From Calditerrivibrio sp. (GTDB lineage: Bacteria > Chrysiogenota > Deferribacteres > Deferribacterales > Calditerrivibrionaceae), in contig JAIWOA010000020.1 in the NCBI GenBank assembly GCA_020217115.1, positions 1 through 10,000 on the forward strand: 10,000 nucleotides of DNA, written 5' to 3'. Positions 7,537 to 10,000 of the stretch are shown in pieces (positions within the stretch are counted from its first letter, which is position 1; each line of letters begins with the position of its first letter). Below the pieces are notes generated by a model. It was not told where the DNA came from and searched no databases. It saw only the letters and a list, made by a program, of their open reading frames with translations. Position numbers and translations under genes: made by a program.

Positions 7537-9029
7537 TAACAATAAGAACTAGTTATCTTATTGTATCAATAAGGATTCTTATATACATTACTACATTTTT
7601 GTCCACTAAATTAGTGGCTGATTTTTTTGATAGTAATGTAGATGTGGAACTTTTTATATCCATAGGTATACTTGTAACTTTTTTTTCTCTTTTAACAATC
7701 TTTTTGTACAGGTTATTCGAACCTTTATATATCTTTTATTCACAGGCTTTTTTCGATATTCTTATAACTATTTTTTTGATATCAAATACAGGTTACCTTG
7801 ATAGCCCTTATATAATCTTTTTCTCAGTTATTATGATATATATGGGATTTTACGAAGGTTTTAAGGGTGGGATAGTAGGGTTATTACTTGTTGTTATTTC
7901 GTTATCATTTCTTGCGATATTCAAGAGTGAAATTTTCATTGTAAGATATTACAATTTTAAATATTTGATACTTGGGATAGAATATATTTTTTCCTTTTTA
8001 TTAATAGTTTTTCTGGTAAGTCTACTGAATAAGAGATACAAAAGTCAAATTGAAGAGAGTAAGCAATTTAGAACAAAGCTCGATGAACTTACAAATTTGC
8101 ATAGACTTATACTTGAAAGTATTGACTTTGGTATAATTCTTATTGATAATACTGGAAATGTAATCTCTCTCAACGATTCTGCAAAATCGATTCTCAATAT
8201 AGGTGATGATCTGGTTGGAAAAAAGCTTGTTGAAAAGATATCCTTTGACGATTTAGAAGGTATAATAGACTACAATGGTAAACATATTGGTTATAAAATC
8301 AAGGATTTTAGGAATCAAAATGGTTATGTGTCTGGTAAATTGATTATTTTTCAAGATGTATCAGAGAGAGAGGAACTTAAAATAAAACTTGAAGAGGAGA
8401 AAAGACTTGCAGATATAGGTAGATTTTCATCTGTTATTGCACATGAAATAAAAAATCCCCTTGGAGCTATAAAGGGTGCTTTTCAAATTTTGTCAAAAAA
8501 TATCCATGGTAATGATAAAATTATCAAAATAGTTGATAGGGAGATGAGTAGACTGGAACTTTTTTTAGGGAATATGCTTATAGTTGCTAAGGATAGCACA
8601 GGTATTGTAGAGGATATATTTATAAAGGATATTATCGATGATTTTGTGTATTATATAAATATGACAAATATTTTTGATGGGATGGTAATAAATAATCATG
8701 TTGATACAGATATTACAATAAGAATTTCTGAAGGTGAGTTTAAACAGATACTATGGAACCTTTTCTTAAACAGTTATGAAGTGAAGAATGATACTAAGAT
8801 AAGAATTTATAATCATGGCAATAAGCTATTTTATGAAGATGATGGTCCCGGTATAAATGAGGAACAGATTCCATTTATAGGGAAACCATTTTTTACAACG
8901 AAGAGTAGTGGCACAGGTCTTGGATTTTATACCATATCTAAAATATGTGAAAAAAGAGGTATAACATACAAGATCTATTCGAATAAGCTAAATAAAGGAT
9001 TTAAGGTGGAATTTAATTTTTTTATATGA
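7533..9029 (+). CDS. pilS: PilS-like membrane sensor histidine kinase
   Basis: This is a sensor kinase predicted to autophosphorylate and pass phosphate to a response regulator, by context PilR, which would activate pilin transcription with sigma-54. It has 498 residues. The N-terminal 165 or so hold about six hydrophobic segments (around 8-25, 39-58, 71-84, 92-106, 112-131 and 146-165) with little periplasmic sequence, as in PilS. A coiled linker follows at about 168-190. A PAS-like domain at about 190-278 includes DFGIILIDNTGNVISLN. The HisKA box HEIKNPL has phospho-acceptor His304. The HATPase shows the N box around 405-416 (Asn409, Asn413), G1 DDGPG at 436-440, and PFFTTKSSGTGLG at 452-464 (F and G2 boxes). 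No clear Shine-Dalgarno lies close to the ATG; the 4-nt overlap with pilC suggests coupled translation. No regulator gene follows, so the pilS symbol rests on architecture and position. Confidence 0.85.
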   Translation: MITIRTSYLIVSIRILIYITTFLSTKLVADFFDSNVDVELFISIGILVTFFSLLTIFLYRLFEPLYIFYSQAFFDILITIFLISNTGYLDSPYIIFFSVIMIYMGFYEGFKGGIVGLLLVVISLSFLAIFKSEIFIVRYYNFKYLILGIEYIFSFLLIVFLVSLLNKRYKSQIEESKQFRTKLDELTNLHRLILESIDFGIILIDNTGNVISLNDSAKSILNIGDDLVGKKLVEKISFDDLEGIIDYNGKHIGYKIKDFRNQNGYVSGKLIIFQDVSEREELKIKLEEEKRLADIGRFSSVIAHEIKNPLGAIKGAFQILSKNIHGNDKIIKIVDREMSRLELFLGNMLIVAKDSTGIVEDIFIKDIIDDFVYYINMTNIFDGMVINNHVDTDITIRISEGEFKQILWNLFLNSYEVKNDTKIRIYNHGNKLFYEDDGPGINEEQIPFIGKPFFTTKSSGTGLGFYTISKICEKRGITYKIYSNKLNKGFKVEFNFFI

Positions 9030-9073
9030 TAAAATAAAAAAGTGGTTTTTTAATATTTATAAAGAGGTGTGAA
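9030..9073 (+). other. 44-nt AT-rich intergenic gap before the GH57 gene
   Basis: This is the longest non-coding stretch in the window. It holds A-rich and T-rich runs and the GH57 ribosome binding site near its end. A 6-7 bp A/T-only inverted repeat around 9035-9052 has no G-C pairs and no distinct U-tract, so I do not call it a terminator. I see no convincing -35/-10 pair. Read-through from the kinase gene is the simplest reading. Confidence 0.6.
9063..9069 (+). promoter_or_regulatory. Shine-Dalgarno of the GH57 gene supporting a GTG start
   Basis: AGAGGTG ends 4 nt before GTG 9074. The reading frame has a stop at 9035-9037 and no other ATG, GTG or TTG between that stop and 9074. The GTG is therefore the only reasonable start, placing the conserved HQP motif at residues 12-14. 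Confidence 0.65.
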
Positions 9074-10000
9074 GTGGGACTTTCTTTTCTATTCGGAATA
9101 CATTGTCATCAGCCAGTTGACAATTTCAAAAATGTTGTTGATGAAGTTAGCTTAAAGAGTTATATCCCTTTTATTGAATATGCTATTAGATATGAAAAAT
9201 TTCGTTTCGCTGTTCACTACAGTGGATGGTTGCTGGATTATATAAAAAATAATTTTCCTGAGCTATTTAAAAATTTCAAACTATTGTCAGAAAAAGGGCA
9301 GATAGAGTTCTTTACTGGTGGTTATTATGAACCTGTCCTATCTTCTATTCCAAAAAAAGATAGAATTGGTCAAATAAATAAGCTTAGCAATTATATATAT
9401 GAAAATTTTGGTCAAAATCCCAAGGGGTTATGGCTTACGGAAAGGGTGTGGGATCCATCTATTATTCCAGATGTTGTTGAATGTGGGGTAGAATACCTTG
9501 TGGTTGATGATTATCATTTTATTTCAACTGGGTTTCATAAAGACTCCCTCTATGGGTATTATCTCACAGAACAGGATGGCTTTAGTGTAAAAATTTTTCC
9601 GATAGATCAAAGGTTGAGATATATTGTACCCTTCAGAGAACCAGAAGAGATTGAAAAATATCTATTATCTATAAGTGATAAGGGTGCTACAGGTGCCATA
9701 TTATTTGATGATGGTGAGAAATTTGGAGTTTGGCCAAAGACCTATGAATGGGTTTATGAGAAAGGTTGGTTAAGTAGATTTTTTGATAAATTTGTTTCCC
9801 ACAAAGAGATAGATTTTACTCTTTATTCTGAGTTTGCATCCAGAGAGAAACCTTTGGGTTTGGCCTATCTCCCTATGACTTCATATATGGAGATGGGACA
9901 ATGGTCACTCTTTCCTGACAAAGCATTAGTAATAGAAAAGCTTATTGGCTTTGTGAAAAAAACTGAATATGCTGAATTTTGTGAGTTGTTTGTAAAGGGT
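9074..10000 (+). CDS. Family 57 glycoside hydrolase, 4-alpha-glucanotransferase/alpha-amylase type (partial, 3' end outside window)
   Basis: A gene starting at GTG runs 309 codons to the right edge without a stop. It belongs to GH57, retaining enzymes that act on alpha-1,4-glucans. All five conserved regions are visible: CHQPV (HQP at 12-14); GQIEFFTGGYYEP at 75-87; WLTERVWDP at 120-128 with the nucleophile at Glu123; ILFDDGEKFGVWP at 209-221 with the acid/base Asp in the pair 212-213; and SYMEMGQWSL at 270-279. Glu123 has the same number as the nucleophile of Thermococcus litoralis 4-alpha-glucanotransferase, and DDGEKFG matches that subgroup, so glucanotransferase or alpha-amylase is likelier than branching enzyme or amylopullulanase. 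Family members of this type reach about 650 residues, so roughly the catalytic barrel is visible and the C-terminal beta-sandwich domains would lie beyond. There is no signal peptide, which points to a cytoplasmic role, probably in glycogen or maltodextrin turnover. It lies 44 nt after the kinase gene. Confidence 0.92.
   Translation, partial: MGLSFLFGIHCHQPVDNFKNVVDEVSLKSYIPFIEYAIRYEKFRFAVHYSGWLLDYIKNNFPELFKNFKLLSEKGQIEFFTGGYYEPVLSSIPKKDRIGQINKLSNYIYENFGQNPKGLWLTERVWDPSIIPDVVECGVEYLVVDDYHFISTGFHKDSLYGYYLTEQDGFSVKIFPIDQRLRYIVPFREPEEIEKYLLSISDKGATGAILFDDGEKFGVWPKTYEWVYEKGWLSRFFDKFVSHKEIDFTLYSEFASREKPLGLAYLPMTSYMEMGQWSLFPDKALVIEKLIGFVKKTEYAEFCELFVKG

Noticed and set aside
9035..9052. Inverted repeat of A and T runs around a GTGG loop, a possible terminator after the kinase gene
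   Set aside because: The stem has only A-T pairs, about 6-7 bp, with no G-C pairs and no separate U-tract, so it is expected to be too unstable; AT-rich DNA produces such repeats by chance.

Overview
The window is a tightly packed, low-G+C bacterial segment with every recognisable gene on the + strand. It carries nine coding regions: seven and a fraction form a run with overlaps or gaps of at most 23 nt, and the last follows after 44 nt. Many Arg codons are AGA/AGG, and Shine-Dalgarno sites are strong. The pilB-pilT-pilC-sensor kinase order is known from Deltaproteobacteria-like and Deferribacteres-like didermous anaerobes. Together with the AT-rich composition and a GH57 glucanotransferase-type gene, this suggests a Deferribacterota-type organism such as Calditerrivibrio or Deferribacter. 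That assignment is inference; no rRNA or other phylogenetic marker is present.

Layout. Positions 3-137 hold the last 44 codons of an unrecognised gene whose stop overlaps the next start (ATGA). Positions 134-2004 are a uracil salvage pair: a UraA/PyrP-type uracil permease and uracil phosphoribosyltransferase (upp), joined by a TAATG stop/start. Next come a DUF502 membrane protein (about 1979-2656), starting inside the end of upp, and shikimate dehydrogenase aroE (2649-3467). Positions 3464-7536 encode the type IV pilus motor: extension ATPase PilB, retraction ATPase PilT and inner-membrane platform PilC. They are followed, with an ATGA overlap, by a PilS-like membrane histidine kinase with PAS, HisKA and HATPase parts (7533-9029). 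After 44 nt a family 57 glycoside hydrolase begins at 9074 and runs off the right edge.

How the genes fit together. The permease imports uracil and Upp converts it with PRPP to UMP. AroE makes shikimate for aromatic amino acids. PilB, PilT and PilC power pilus extension and retraction, and the kinase probably controls pilin expression, although no response regulator lies in the window. The overlapping stops and starts (134-137, 1366, 1979-2004, 2649-2656, 3464-3467, 7533-7536) argue for one long transcript with translational coupling across functionally unrelated genes. No promoter, rho-independent terminator, tRNA, rRNA, CRISPR array or mobile element could be supported.

No clearly new system is visible. 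The points most worth a second look are: two 24-residue MshEN-type (cyclic-di-GMP-binding) motifs at the PilB N-terminus, the second perfect and the first degenerate; the conserved but uncharacterised DUF502 gene inside this operon; the GH57 gene where pilR would be expected; and the unrecognised upstream C-terminus.
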